The notes: generated from the sequence alone by a model not told the origin. DNA of 64,000 nucleotides from Bacteroidales bacterium (GCA_028277395.1 JANQGJ010000071.1:203696-267695), one strand, 5' to 3'. Counted from the stretch's first letter, positions 9,428-18,556 are shown. A program made the numbers and translations.

Positions 9428-10720
9428 TTATTTTTGATAATGGCCAGATTGTGAGGTGTTTAAAACAAATTTCTTTAATATGATGTATGAACGATCAGAG
9501 TTATCTCTCGGTTTACCAATTGAAAAATGGTTTTTATCAATTTCAACCCAATAATCACTGTTGTTAGTATTTCTTATGGCACTTTTTTTACTAACGATGC
9601 GATCCTTTCCTCCATATATGTATTTCACTTTTACTAATTCTTCAACTTTTAATTTGTCCCATTGTACATTTAGATTTTTAATAAAGCTAGATTTCTTTTT
9701 CATTTGGAAGATAGGAATATTTCTAAACTGAAGCAATATCCCAAGTTTTGCTAATTGTGATCCATTATTCGGTGTGGCGTAAAGCATTAATTTGTTAACA
9801 TTGGTTGGTTTTTGGTTAATAATACTATCAACAATGTATTGGCGAGCTATTAATCCACCCATACTATGTGCCACCAAAGCAATTTCTTTAAAGTCTCTAC
9901 ATTCAACTTCAATAAGTGTTTTTAAATCGTCCGCTAAAACTTGAATAGATGGTGACTTACCAAAAGGATGCCATTTTATATATTCGGAAGGATATTCTTG
10001 AAATTTGATATCATATTGGGCATAAAACTTTTTATCATTTTTAATAGCTTTATCCATAAATTCCCACCTATTTTTCCTTTTCTTTCCACCCAATCCGTGA
10101 ATAAATATTATTACTTTATCTGCAGCAACTTTTGTACTCGCAACAATAAGTTTTAGTTCTTCATTTGTCTTTTCTGCTTCCTCAATTAATCTAGTTAAAG
10201 TATTATTATTTCGTTTTTGGTTTTCACTTTCCAACTTTAACTGTTCTATCTCAATTCTTTTTTTGTCGATGAATTTTGATAAATCAGATGCTAACTGTTT
10301 AAATGATTTAGTCTTAGATTTAAGATCTAAATGGGTTTTTACTCTGGCAAGAAGTTCTCCATGTTTAGAAGGTTTTGAAATATAGTCAACAGCTCCAACA
10401 TTGAATCCTCTTTCAATGCTTTTTCGATCAGTCTTTCCAGTAAGAAATATAATTGGAACATCTTTCATTTCCTTTCTTTTTTTTAAACGTTCACAAACTT
10501 CATATCCAAAGTCAATACTTTCTGGTAAACCAATATCCAGAAGAATAAGATCAAAAACTTCAGATTTTGTGACTTCCAATGCGTTATCTCCAGAATTTAC
10601 ATGAGTGACTGAGTATGAATTAGATTCGAGAATTTCAATTATTGGATCAGCAGATTTTTTTTCATCTTCAACTAAAAGTATCTTATTCTTTTTATGACTA
10701 ATATTTGTATCAAAAACCAT
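9428..10720 (-). CDS. Response regulator with alpha/beta-hydrolase output domain
   Basis: 430 residues. Residues 13-133 are a canonical receiver: acidic pocket E18/D19, phospho-acceptor D62 in LILLDIGLP, T94, and K116 in SKP. Residues 134-200 form a charged coiled coil. Residues 203-420 form an alpha/beta-hydrolase of lipase/PGAP1-like type. H208-G209 form the oxyanion HG motif, S286 is the nucleophile in AHSMGG, D373 sits in GGKDRIV, and H398 in KNHFS completes a plausible Ser-Asp-His triad. No signal peptide or membrane helix is visible, so it acts in the cytoplasm. It is the last gene of a five-gene signalling operon and the only one with an enzymatic output. The natural reading is phosphorylation-controlled esterase, lipase or thioesterase activity; the substrate is unknown. 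Receivers fused to such hydrolases are rare among the outputs I know. Confidence 0.88.
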   Translation of the reverse strand: MVFDTNISHKKNKILLVEDEKKSADPIIEILESNSYSVTHVNSGDNALEVTKSEVFDLILLDIGLPESIDFGYEVCERLKKRKEMKDVPIIFLTGKTDRKSIERGFNVGAVDYISKPSKHGELLARVKTHLDLKSKTKSFKQLASDLSKFIDKKRIEIEQLKLESENQKRNNNTLTRLIEEAEKTNEELKLIVASTKVAADKVIIFIHGLGGKKRKNRWEFMDKAIKNDKKFYAQYDIKFQEYPSEYIKWHPFGKSPSIQVLADDLKTLIEVECRDFKEIALVAHSMGGLIARQYIVDSIINQKPTNVNKLMLYATPNNGSQLAKLGILLQFRNIPIFQMKKKSSFIKNLNVQWDKLKVEELVKVKYIYGGKDRIVSKKSAIRNTNNSDYWVEIDKNHFSIGKPRDNSDRSYIILKKFVLNTSQSGHYQK

Positions 10721-10725
10721 TATAG

Positions 10726-11895
10726 TTAATTATTAAATACTAATGAAACACATGCACCTTTTCTAATATTATTATAAATTATTACTTCTCCATTATGAAC
10801 ATCCATTATATGCTTAACTGCTTTTAAACTGAGTCCAAAGTTATTATCGTAATGTGATTCTCCCATACTGAATGGTTTAAAGAGGTTTTGAATAGCTTTA
10901 TCAGAAAATCCTATTCCGTTATCATAACATTCAATTGTAGGATAATTATTCTTGACAATTAATCTAATTTTAATAATATTATTATCGGAATATTTAATTG
11001 CATTATCAATTATACTATTTAATGCCCATTTAATGAGAGATCTTTCTACTTCAATAATTACATTGTTTTCAATTATTTCTTCAATTATTGTAATGTTCTT
11101 TTTTTGTGAACTTTCAGTATTATCTGTTATACACTCTTTTATAAGTTTATCAAGTTCAACACTTTCTTTAAGGTAAATTTGATTGGTTTGCAATTGAGTT
11201 ATTAGAAGAGCTGTTTTCGAAAATCGTTCTAAACGATCAACTGAAGTTTTTAACATTTCTACTAATTCTCCGAATTCATTGTCATCGGCAAGTGTGGTAT
11301 TTAAAAATTCTGATGCACCAACAATTCCAGTCAAAGGAGTTCTTAACTCATGACTTATTATTTTTAAGAAATTATTTTTAGCAATGTCCAAACCTTTCAA
11401 CTCTTTGTTCGCAAGTTTCAGTTCTTGTAGAGTTTCTTCCAATTGTTTAGTTCTCTCATTTACTTTTACTTTAAGTTTAGCATTCTTAACTTTTAATTCC
11501 TCTCGTTGACTTTTTAATTCTAGTTGAGTTTTTACCCTTGCTAACAATTCTTCACTTAGAAAAGGTTTAGTTATATAATCAGCTCCTCCATACTCAAATC
11601 CTTCTTTTATATTTTCAGCATCCTTTAATCCTGTAAGAAAAATAACAGGGATATCGGCAATATTAGGTATAGTTTTAATACCTACAAGAACTTCAAATCC
11701 ATATTTATTCCCCTCAGGTAAGCCAATATCAAGAAGTATTAAATCGAAATAATTGGTTTTAACAAATTCTAATGCATAGGTTCCATTCTGTATATGATCA
11801 ATTTCATATGATTCACGCTCTAAAATTTCAATAATAGGATCAGCATCATGAACATTATCTTCGACAATTAGAATCTTGAATTTTTTAGTATCCAT
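10726..11895 (-). CDS. Receiver-histidine kinase (REC-HisKA-HATPase)
   Basis: 389 residues. An N-terminal receiver has D56 in LILLDIGLP, T88, and K110 in TKP. A coiled coil follows (about 125-170, with the NERTKQLEE signature), then HisKA with H182 in ISHELRTP. The catalytic domain has the N box NSIIDNAIKYS, DNGIGF, and an FGLSL loop. The receiver closely resembles that of the next gene: ADPIIEILE and LILLDIGLPE occur in both, which suggests duplication. Input through a receiver instead of a sensor makes it a relay kinase controlled by another kinase of the operon. Five bases separate it from the hydrolase gene and one base from the gene upstream. Confidence 0.9.
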   Translation of the reverse strand: MDTKKFKILIVEDNVHDADPIIEILERESYEIDHIQNGTYALEFVKTNYFDLILLDIGLPEGNKYGFEVLVGIKTIPNIADIPVIFLTGLKDAENIKEGFEYGGADYITKPFLSEELLARVKTQLELKSQREELKVKNAKLKVKVNERTKQLEETLQELKLANKELKGLDIAKNNFLKIISHELRTPLTGIVGASEFLNTTLADDNEFGELVEMLKTSVDRLERFSKTALLITQLQTNQIYLKESVELDKLIKECITDNTESSQKKNITIIEEIIENNVIIEVERSLIKWALNSIIDNAIKYSDNNIIKIRLIVKNNYPTIECYDNGIGFSDKAIQNLFKPFSMGESHYDNNFGLSLKAVKHIMDVHNGEVIIYNNIRKGACVSLVFNN

Positions 11896-11896
11896 A

Positions 11897-14224
11897 TTAA
11901 TTCAGTTTTGAAAGAATTATATTGATAATTTCAGGAAATTCTTTTACAAAGTTCCGGTAATGGTCTAATGACTTCATAGAATCAGTGGAATCAAATAATC
12001 CTCCATACCTTTTTAAACACTCAAAACCAAATTTGTCACCTATTAAAACCACAGAGGAACTAAACTCTATAACTTTTTGTTTGTTAAATGAAATATGTAG
12101 ATTTTGTCGTTCCCAATTTTTCTTTAAACGTTCTATTTCTTGTTTGAATAGGAGATTGGCTTTCAATCTTTCAGGGATATCACTAATTTTGTTAATTAGT
12201 GATTTATTTGAATCTAATACTTTGTAATGAACATATTTCTTAAGTTCATTTAATATCTTACCAGCTATATCTCTATTAGTTTTACTAATATATCCGTTGA
12301 ATAATTTTATATCTTCTTTTATCTCTTTAATCCTTACAGATGCAGTATAGGCATAAATTGGAATATTCTTGAGTTCATTCACACTCCTTAATTTTTTGGT
12401 TATTTCGACACCCTCATTAACATTTGGGAATTTGATATCCATTAATACCATATTAGGCATATAGTGTTTTATCTTTTCAAAGGTTTCATTAGTATTCGCT
12501 GCCTCTATGACATGAATATCTGTTCCGATAAATAGATTAATAATACTTTGCCTCACGTCGAATGTATCATCAGCTATTAATAAAGTACCTTTTTCGAATT
12601 TTATTCTATCATACTCTTGTGTTCTATGGACTTTCGGTTTTTCTGATGAAATTTCGATATTTTTTATAATAACAATAAAAGTACTTCCTTTACCACTCTC
12701 ACTTTCCAGTAATATTTCACCATGCATTTTATCAACCAATTTCTTAACAATTGATAACCCAAGACCTATTCCTTTTGACCTTTTCTTTTGAATAACCTGG
12801 AACTCTTTAAATATTATATCCTGTTTATCTTTAGGAATACCTATTCCATTGTCCTTTATTTTGAATATTAGATCTAATGTTGAATCTGTTTTGTTTTGGG
12901 TACTTAAGGTGAATTCTATTACACCATCAGAGTCGGTATATTTTTGTGCGTTACTTATCAAATTAATTAGTATTTGTCGAACTCTTTTACCATCTAACAG
13001 TAATGAATCAGGAAGGTTATCTTCTATAGTACAGTTAAATTTCTTTCCGCTATATTCAATTGGACTTCTGAAAAGATAGTCAATCTCTTTATTAATTGTG
13101 AGAATATCAGTTGGTTCAATATCGAGTTCCAGTTTGTTCTTCTCTAATCGGTAATATGTTAGTATATCTTCTATAAAATCCAATAGCACATTGCTGCTTT
13201 TAGATATTGAATCCAAATATATTGTAAGTTCATCATTAATGCTTTTATTTTTAGCTATTATAGCATTTAACAAGATAGAATTAATAGGGGTTCTAACGTC
13301 ATGACTTACTTGTGATAGAAATTCACCTTTAAGTTTGTTTTCTTTTTCAGCCTGTTTTGCCAAGTTTTTTAATTCAGTGATATCTACTATGTTTTCTACA
13401 ATACTTGTAATATTACCATCTTCATCTTTAATCGGGGTAGCATTTACTCTATACAATAATTCTGTTCCATCCGGTAGTATCTTACTGTCTTCATAAGTAC
13501 TTTTAATCAATTTGCCTTTTCTTAAAATATGAAGAGAACAACCCGTTTCACCTTTCATTTTGCAATCCAATGTTTCATAACAAGTTTCATTAATCAGATC
13601 TTTATTCTGTATTTGGAAAAGTTCTTTAAATGAATCGTTTACATTTAGTATTTTATGATGAGCATCAATTTGTATTAGTGGTGTTGACACATTAAATATT
13701 TGTTTTAGTTCAGTAGTTCTTTCGTGTAGTTCAGTGGTTCTCTCATTTACTTCATGCTCCAAGTTCTCAATAACATTTGTATTTTCCTGAAGTGCAATGA
13801 ATGTTCTTATGGCAGATCTTACAGATATATATAATTTGTCATCAGAGGTGTCACCTTTTTCAATATAATCATGAATGCTATGCATGTCCATTATCTCACG
13901 TTTAGGAAATTGTGATGAATATGCTGAACGGATGATTATTTGTAATATTGAGTTGTTAAGTTTAGTACGCAGATATTCTATTACTTTTAGTCCTCCATAT
14001 TCTTCTATCATAATTAGGTCAAGAATAACAACAGCAATACCCCTATGATATTTCTTTAGTATTCCTTGTGCCTCTTCTTCATTATATGCTGAAATAAAAT
14101 GTAGAGGTTTACCAGAAATATTCTCATTAAAAAAAACATTACGTGTTATTGGATGAATGTCAACAATGTCATCAACAATTAGAATGTTGAAATAATTCTC
14201 TTTTATAATGCTTTGGTCAGTCAT
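11897..14224 (-). CDS. REC-PAS-HisKA-HATPase-REC hybrid kinase
   Basis: 775 residues, all cytosolic. The N-terminal receiver (about 12-142, D69 in VVILDLIM, K123) belongs to the subtype usually found before DUF3369 domains, with an IVDDIVDIHPITR opening and an IIRSAYSSQ strand. A coiled coil with repeated ERTTEL follows, then a PAS domain (about 172-285) holding three cysteines at 215, 221 and 229. Then come HisKA with H308 in SQVSHDVRTP, and HATPase (DNGIGIP, GIGLGLSIVKKLVDKM). A second receiver (about 535-660) has its acceptor in VLMDIKFP. A helical tail of about 100 residues after it may be an Hpt-like or docking segment, but no clear Hpt histidine motif is seen. It overlaps nothing and sits 12 bases after the lone receiver gene. 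Confidence 0.88.
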   Translation of the reverse strand: MTDQSIIKENYFNILIVDDIVDIHPITRNVFFNENISGKPLHFISAYNEEEAQGILKKYHRGIAVVILDLIMIEEYGGLKVIEYLRTKLNNSILQIIIRSAYSSQFPKREIMDMHSIHDYIEKGDTSDDKLYISVRSAIRTFIALQENTNVIENLEHEVNERTTELHERTTELKQIFNVSTPLIQIDAHHKILNVNDSFKELFQIQNKDLINETCYETLDCKMKGETGCSLHILRKGKLIKSTYEDSKILPDGTELLYRVNATPIKDEDGNITSIVENIVDITELKNLAKQAEKENKLKGEFLSQVSHDVRTPINSILLNAIIAKNKSINDELTIYLDSISKSSNVLLDFIEDILTYYRLEKNKLELDIEPTDILTINKEIDYLFRSPIEYSGKKFNCTIEDNLPDSLLLDGKRVRQILINLISNAQKYTDSDGVIEFTLSTQNKTDSTLDLIFKIKDNGIGIPKDKQDIIFKEFQVIQKKRSKGIGLGLSIVKKLVDKMHGEILLESESGKGSTFIVIIKNIEISSEKPKVHRTQEYDRIKFEKGTLLIADDTFDVRQSIINLFIGTDIHVIEAANTNETFEKIKHYMPNMVLMDIKFPNVNEGVEITKKLRSVNELKNIPIYAYTASVRIKEIKEDIKLFNGYISKTNRDIAGKILNELKKYVHYKVLDSNKSLINKISDIPERLKANLLFKQEIERLKKNWERQNLHISFNKQKVIEFSSSVVLIGDKFGFECLKRYGGLFDSTDSMKSLDHYRNFVKEFPEIINIILSKLN

Positions 14225-14236
14225 CTTCTTTATTAA

Positions 14237-14680
14237 TTAGATATTATTATACCTTGTAATCGCCTTTGTTACCATTAATATTAAATCCTCATTTTCGGTT
14301 TCACCTTTTTCTAGCAGAACAACATGTGGAAAATCCTTATTGATATTTATCACTTCTGGTTTCCCCGGATAACCAGTCCTTAAAATAACTTGAGTTTTTA
14401 GGTTTTTAAGCTTGTTAACCATATGATCCAATACATTAACACCCTCATCTCCATTGTGCTCTAAAGCCATGTCAAGTATTATAACAGAGATTTCTTCATT
14501 ATATTTATCGAGCATATTGATTGCCTCTTTTTCAGTAGTAGCTGAAAGAAAGTTTAATTCTAGACCTAGAATCTGTTCTTCAAAGAAAGCATTTCTAGTA
14601 ATAGTATGGATATCTTTTATATCATCAACTATTAGTATATTCCAGAAGTTCTTGCTAGTTTTCGGATATCTTGTCATCAT
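14237..14680 (-). CDS. Stand-alone receiver protein
   Basis: 147 residues from the ATG at 14680; a TTG three bases upstream is a less likely start. A single receiver domain with ILIVDDIKDIHTITR, the acceptor aspartate in VIILDMAL, and a lysine in LLEKGET. It has no output domain. It is the same DUF3369-associated subtype as the N-terminal receiver of the next gene, and the two align almost end to end, so one probably arose from the other. Its start lies 26 bases inside the upstream kinase gene, which suggests translational coupling. It probably takes phosphate from that membrane kinase as the first shuttle of the relay. Confidence 0.88.
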   Translation of the reverse strand: MMTRYPKTSKNFWNILIVDDIKDIHTITRNAFFEEQILGLELNFLSATTEKEAINMLDKYNEEISVIILDMALEHNGDEGVNVLDHMVNKLKNLKTQVILRTGYPGKPEVININKDFPHVVLLEKGETENEDLILMVTKAITRYNNI

Positions 14681-16916
14681 CAAATCGTTTTAAGTTAAAA
14701 CTAAATGTTGTTTTTATGTTAGGAATACTTTCCTTTAATCTGATTGTGCCATTAAAATCACGTTCAATAATAGTTCGTGTTATTGGCATTCCTAATCCTG
14801 TACCTCCTCCTCCTTTTATAGAAGAGAAAAACTCCTTAAAAATATTACGTTGAACTCCCTTTTCGATTCCAATTCCATTATCAGTATATTCAATATCAAA
14901 GTGGTTAAGCTTCCTTTTAATATTTATTAGAATCCTGCCATGCTTCCTATTTCTAAATCCATGTTTGATTGAATTCACCATCAAATTAAAAAATATCTGG
15001 TCTAAAGCAATTGGGTAAGTTTTTGTAACGATGTTTATATCTCCGGTTAATTGCAAAATAATATTCTTTTCATCTCGTTGATATTTTAGTTTTTCAAATA
15101 GACTATATAAGAAATCCTGTAAGTCGATTGTTCTAAGGTCGCTCTGTATTTGTTTTAAGGATATTTCTCTAAGCTGCTTTGTTACTCGATTTGTCTGTTT
15201 AATGTTATCAAGAATAATATCAATGTTTTCATTTATCCTTTGAATTCTATAATATTCTTTTGTGTTATAGGCTATTGAGTTATCATCAGTAAACTTGAGA
15301 AGTAATTTTTTGTTTGTTGTTAACCCTGTTACTGCAATTTCAAGTTGTGTTTTCGTTTCATGAGCAAACCATCCGATAAGTTTATCTTTAACCTCAAGTT
15401 TTGCTTGCTTCTCTCGAGTTAATACTAATTGTTCCTGAGCCTCCTTTAATTCTTTGCTTTTAATGAAAAAGTTGCTTTGAAATTCATTTCGTTTCTTTCT
15501 CAAATACCAGATAATGACAACAGAAGACAACAAGACAAAGACCAAAATAGAAGAAGATGAATACATCAGGGTTCGATATCTTGAGTTCTTTGCTTTAACC
15601 TCAGATTTCAATTTATCTTCATTTGCAACTTCCATTTTGAGAAAGAAATCATTAATTGCCTTATACTTCTCTTTCTCAAGAATTTCGATTAATTTTATAT
15701 TAAATAGGTATTCTTTTAGTATTTGACCAGATTTATTATTTATTAATCCATAATAGTAACTCTTTAAATGTAGATATTTGATATACCAGTCATGTGATAA
15801 TAGTCTGCTAATAAACGCTCGTGTTGAATCAGTGGTAATTTCTTGATCTTGAATAACTTTTGTAAGGTAGATAGAGTCTCGGCTATGGTAATTTAATTCA
15901 GCTTTATTCAGAAACTTATTAAGAGAGTCGAGGTATTCTGGAATTCGTTTCGATGAAATAATCAAAGAATCAGAATAAGAATTGTGATAGTACTTAGCTA
16001 ATGTATAGTAGGAGGCTGCAATCTGATAAGGATCTCCATGATTTATGAAACTTATTGTTGAGGCTTTAAGGAATTGTAATTTAGTATTATTAGGAGAATC
16101 ATAAATGTCAATAATCATTTTTTTAACGAGATTACTTGGTTCAGTTGTATTAGAATAATTGTTTTTTATGTCTTTAAAAACAGTATCGTTAATCTTATTA
16201 TGATGTTTCCCAAGAAGCTCGAATAAATTACCTAACTGGTAGAAGTTACGTGGATTAGAATATGCAATACATTGTTTTAAGTATGTTGCTAGAGTGTCAA
16301 TAGTTAAAAACGTATCACTGTTATTAAGAAGATTCTCAGCCAGAAGATAATAAACATGAAATTTAAGTTCATCACATATTGAGTCATTGTTAATTGTGAT
16401 TATTCTCTCAATATCTTTTGCTGTTTCCTTGGTTTTTTCATAACTACTATTATAGTAATAGTTAAGTGTTGCTAAACCTATAAGGTTTATAGTTTTAGCA
16501 ACATTAAAAACTTTGCTTTCAATATCTATTGATTCATTCTTATTTGAATATTTATCAACATATTTTAAGTTATCATAAGACTCTGAGTAGTTGCCATATC
16601 TTTGAAGAATTAGTCCCAGACCTGTCATTGCCAAACAATATTCAATTGATGTAGAGTCATTGTGTAATACAACAGATTCAAAATTCATTTTAGCAGAATT
16701 ATAATCAGATTTAAATAAAAAGTTGTACCCCAATGCAATTTTTGAGTATGTTGAATCAACTTCTTTTAGTTGCTTTGCAAGCATAATTCCTGAATCAGGG
16801 TTCTGATAACGCATGTTTAATGCTTTAAAGAATTGAGAATTTTCATCTTGATTTTGGGAAAATGCCGATATTGATACTAGAAATGCAACAATGATAAATG
16901 TGTACATATAACGCAT
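14655..16916 (-). CDS. Membrane sensor histidine kinase with extracytoplasmic TPR-like domain
   Basis: 753 residues. A signal peptide (about 1-20, ending AFSQ) is followed by about 420 residues of helical, TPR-like repeats outside the cytoplasm. One transmembrane helix lies near residues 450-472, then a coiled coil. The DHp helix carries H519 in the unusual context GWFAHETKTQL, in place of the usual SHELRTP. The ATP-binding domain is clear: LMVNSIKHGF, DNGIGI, and GGGGTGLGMPITR. This design is common in Bacteroidota sensor kinases. It is the first gene of the five-gene operon and the only one with a membrane anchor, so it is the probable signal entry point. The 246 bases upstream hold its promoter, but I found no clear box. 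Confidence 0.88.
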   Translation of the reverse strand: MRYMYTFIIVAFLVSISAFSQNQDENSQFFKALNMRYQNPDSGIMLAKQLKEVDSTYSKIALGYNFLFKSDYNSAKMNFESVVLHNDSTSIEYCLAMTGLGLILQRYGNYSESYDNLKYVDKYSNKNESIDIESKVFNVAKTINLIGLATLNYYYNSSYEKTKETAKDIERIITINNDSICDELKFHVYYLLAENLLNNSDTFLTIDTLATYLKQCIAYSNPRNFYQLGNLFELLGKHHNKINDTVFKDIKNNYSNTTEPSNLVKKMIIDIYDSPNNTKLQFLKASTISFINHGDPYQIAASYYTLAKYYHNSYSDSLIISSKRIPEYLDSLNKFLNKAELNYHSRDSIYLTKVIQDQEITTDSTRAFISRLLSHDWYIKYLHLKSYYYGLINNKSGQILKEYLFNIKLIEILEKEKYKAINDFFLKMEVANEDKLKSEVKAKNSRYRTLMYSSSSILVFVLLSSVVIIWYLRKKRNEFQSNFFIKSKELKEAQEQLVLTREKQAKLEVKDKLIGWFAHETKTQLEIAVTGLTTNKKLLLKFTDDNSIAYNTKEYYRIQRINENIDIILDNIKQTNRVTKQLREISLKQIQSDLRTIDLQDFLYSLFEKLKYQRDEKNIILQLTGDINIVTKTYPIALDQIFFNLMVNSIKHGFRNRKHGRILINIKRKLNHFDIEYTDNGIGIEKGVQRNIFKEFFSSIKGGGGTGLGMPITRTIIERDFNGTIRLKESIPNIKTTFSFNLKRFDDDKISEN

Positions 16917-17119
16917 AATACTGAATTATTATAGTTCAATACATTAATAAATTATCGCAATGATAATTGATATTTTAAAAGTGGTTTGGGATTTTGTGCT
17001 TGTAGAAATTCAGATTCGGTGCTAATTCATTTTGGTAAAGTTTAGAGTTTTAAATTAATTAATTTAGTATATATAGTAAAAAGAATTTGCTCTTCAATGC
17101 AATAATAGTCATTTTTTAA

Positions 17120-17127
17120 TACATTTG
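17120..17127 (+). promoter_or_regulatory. -7 box (TACATTTG) before beta-barrel protein gene
   Basis: TACATTTG matches TAnnTTTG and lies 36 bases before the ATG at 17163. No TTTG occurs at the standard upstream spacing. The 16917-17162 interval is otherwise AT-rich and featureless, and must also hold the divergent promoter of the signalling operon. Confidence 0.4.
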
Positions 17128-17162
17128 AAATTATTATTAATTTTTTTTGAGCGATACGAATT

Positions 17163-17870
17163 ATGAAAAAACTCTTAATAGCACTCTTATTTATTTCTCA
17201 AATAGCATTTTCTCAAAGTACTAACAGGCAATTTGTTGGATTGTCCATCGGGCCTTCATTTCCGTTATCTGATTTCAGTAAGGCAGTCCTTAGTGATTCA
17301 ACTTCGGGATTCGCGAAAACAGGTGTAGCACTCTCATTTGACTACGCTTACAGATTCACACATAATTTTGGTATGCAACTGGTAATAAGTTACAGCTCCA
17401 ATGCGCTTGATAATATCAAATACAGAAATGCCCTTGAGGCCGAGCATCCTGATTATGGGGTTAGTGTGGAAAGTACGAAAAACTGGAGTAGCGGAGGGAT
17501 ATTTATAGGACCATATCTAAGGTTCCCGCTAACAAGCAGTTTATCATGGGATATACGCGCTCTTGGTGGATATTTTGGTTCCTATTCACCAAATGGTACT
17601 ATAAACGCTACAAAAAAAGATGATCCAACTGATAAAAGCGTATATTATCTTGTAAGTTCCAGAGCTTCAGATTTTGGATATATGCTTGGCACAGGTTTTA
17701 AATACAGAATGGGTTCTTACTACATTTTGTTATTTGGAGATTATTTTAATGCTTCACTTGAATTTAAAGATGCAACCGGATGGGACTGGGGCGGTGAACC
17801 TTACCAGACAGAATTTAGTAGAAATATCAGCTATTTTACTATTACAGGTGGTATAGGTTATATCCTGTAA
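17163..17870 (+). CDS. Outer membrane beta-barrel protein
   Basis: 235 residues. A signal peptide (KKLLIALLFISQIAFSQ) is followed by alternating hydrophobic and polar strands rich in Gly and aromatic residues, with LSIGPSFPLSDFSK near the start. It ends in a strand with a hydrophobic C-terminus (GIGYIL), as in small porin-like barrels of eight or more strands. No enzyme motif is present. It is a monocistronic-looking plus-strand gene 83 bases before the glycosylase gene. Its function, structural or transport, cannot be told from sequence. Confidence 0.75.
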   Translation: MKKLLIALLFISQIAFSQSTNRQFVGLSIGPSFPLSDFSKAVLSDSTSGFAKTGVALSFDYAYRFTHNFGMQLVISYSSNALDNIKYRNALEAEHPDYGVSVESTKNWSSGGIFIGPYLRFPLTSSLSWDIRALGGYFGSYSPNGTINATKKDDPTDKSVYYLVSSRASDFGYMLGTGFKYRMGSYYILLFGDYFNASLEFKDATGWDWGGEPYQTEFSRNISYFTITGGIGYIL

Positions 17871-17953
17871 TAATAGTCTCTGATTACCCATATCAACTTT
17901 TGTTGAAAACGGGTTATCACTTGCCGGGTAAAATTCAAATATCATAAATATCA

Positions 17954-18556
17954 ATGAATAAACTTCCTCCTGATTTTTATTATAGTGATGACGTTGTTTC
18001 GATTGCCAAGTCATTGTTGGGTTGTACACTTTGCAGTAATATTGAAAATGAATTAACCTGTGGAATAATAACAGAAACCGAAGCATATCAGGGTATTACT
18101 GATAAAGCATCACATGCATATGGAGGTTTACGTACCAAACGTACAGAAGTTATGTATCGTCATGGAGGTATAACCTACGTTTATTTATGTTATGGAGTTC
18201 ATTATTTATTGAATGTTGTAACAGGAAGTGTAAATGTACCACATGCTGTTCTCATAAGAGGTATTTACCCGATAACCGGAACAGATATAATGCTAAGAAG
18301 AACAAACAAAAAAAAAGTAAATTATAATCTTTCCAATGGTCCCGGAAAACTAACAAAAGCCATGGGGATCAATATTTATGACAATGCAATAGGTTATAAC
18401 AGTGATCGAATTTGGATTGAAGAGGCTGTCTATAAGGCCAATGATAATGATATATTGGTCGGACCAAGAATAGGCATTGATTATGCTGAAGAGGATGCAG
18501 AATTACCTTACAGGTTTTTGCTTGACCATAATGAGTACATAAAAAAAATGCCCTGA
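17954..18556 (+). CDS. DNA-3-methyladenine glycosylase (AAG/MPG family)
   Basis: 200 residues, the normal bacterial length. The enzyme removes alkylated purines such as 3-methyladenine from DNA in base-excision repair. Diagnostic segments are AKSLLGC, IITETEAYQG with the catalytic glutamate region, DKASHAYGG, MYRHGGITYVYLCYG, NVVTG, and LSNGPGKLTKAMGI. The start at 17954 gives the usual N-terminus. A terminator hairpin overlaps the stop codon. Confidence 0.93.
   Translation: MNKLPPDFYYSDDVVSIAKSLLGCTLCSNIENELTCGIITETEAYQGITDKASHAYGGLRTKRTEVMYRHGGITYVYLCYGVHYLLNVVTGSVNVPHAVLIRGIYPITGTDIMLRRTNKKKVNYNLSNGPGKLTKAMGINIYDNAIGYNSDRIWIEEAVYKANDNDILVGPRIGIDYAEEDAELPYRFLLDHNEYIKKMP

Noticed and set aside
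14681..14683. TTG start for the stand-alone receiver
   Set aside because: Two ATG codons follow immediately (14680 and 14677), and the ordinary ATG start is preferred.
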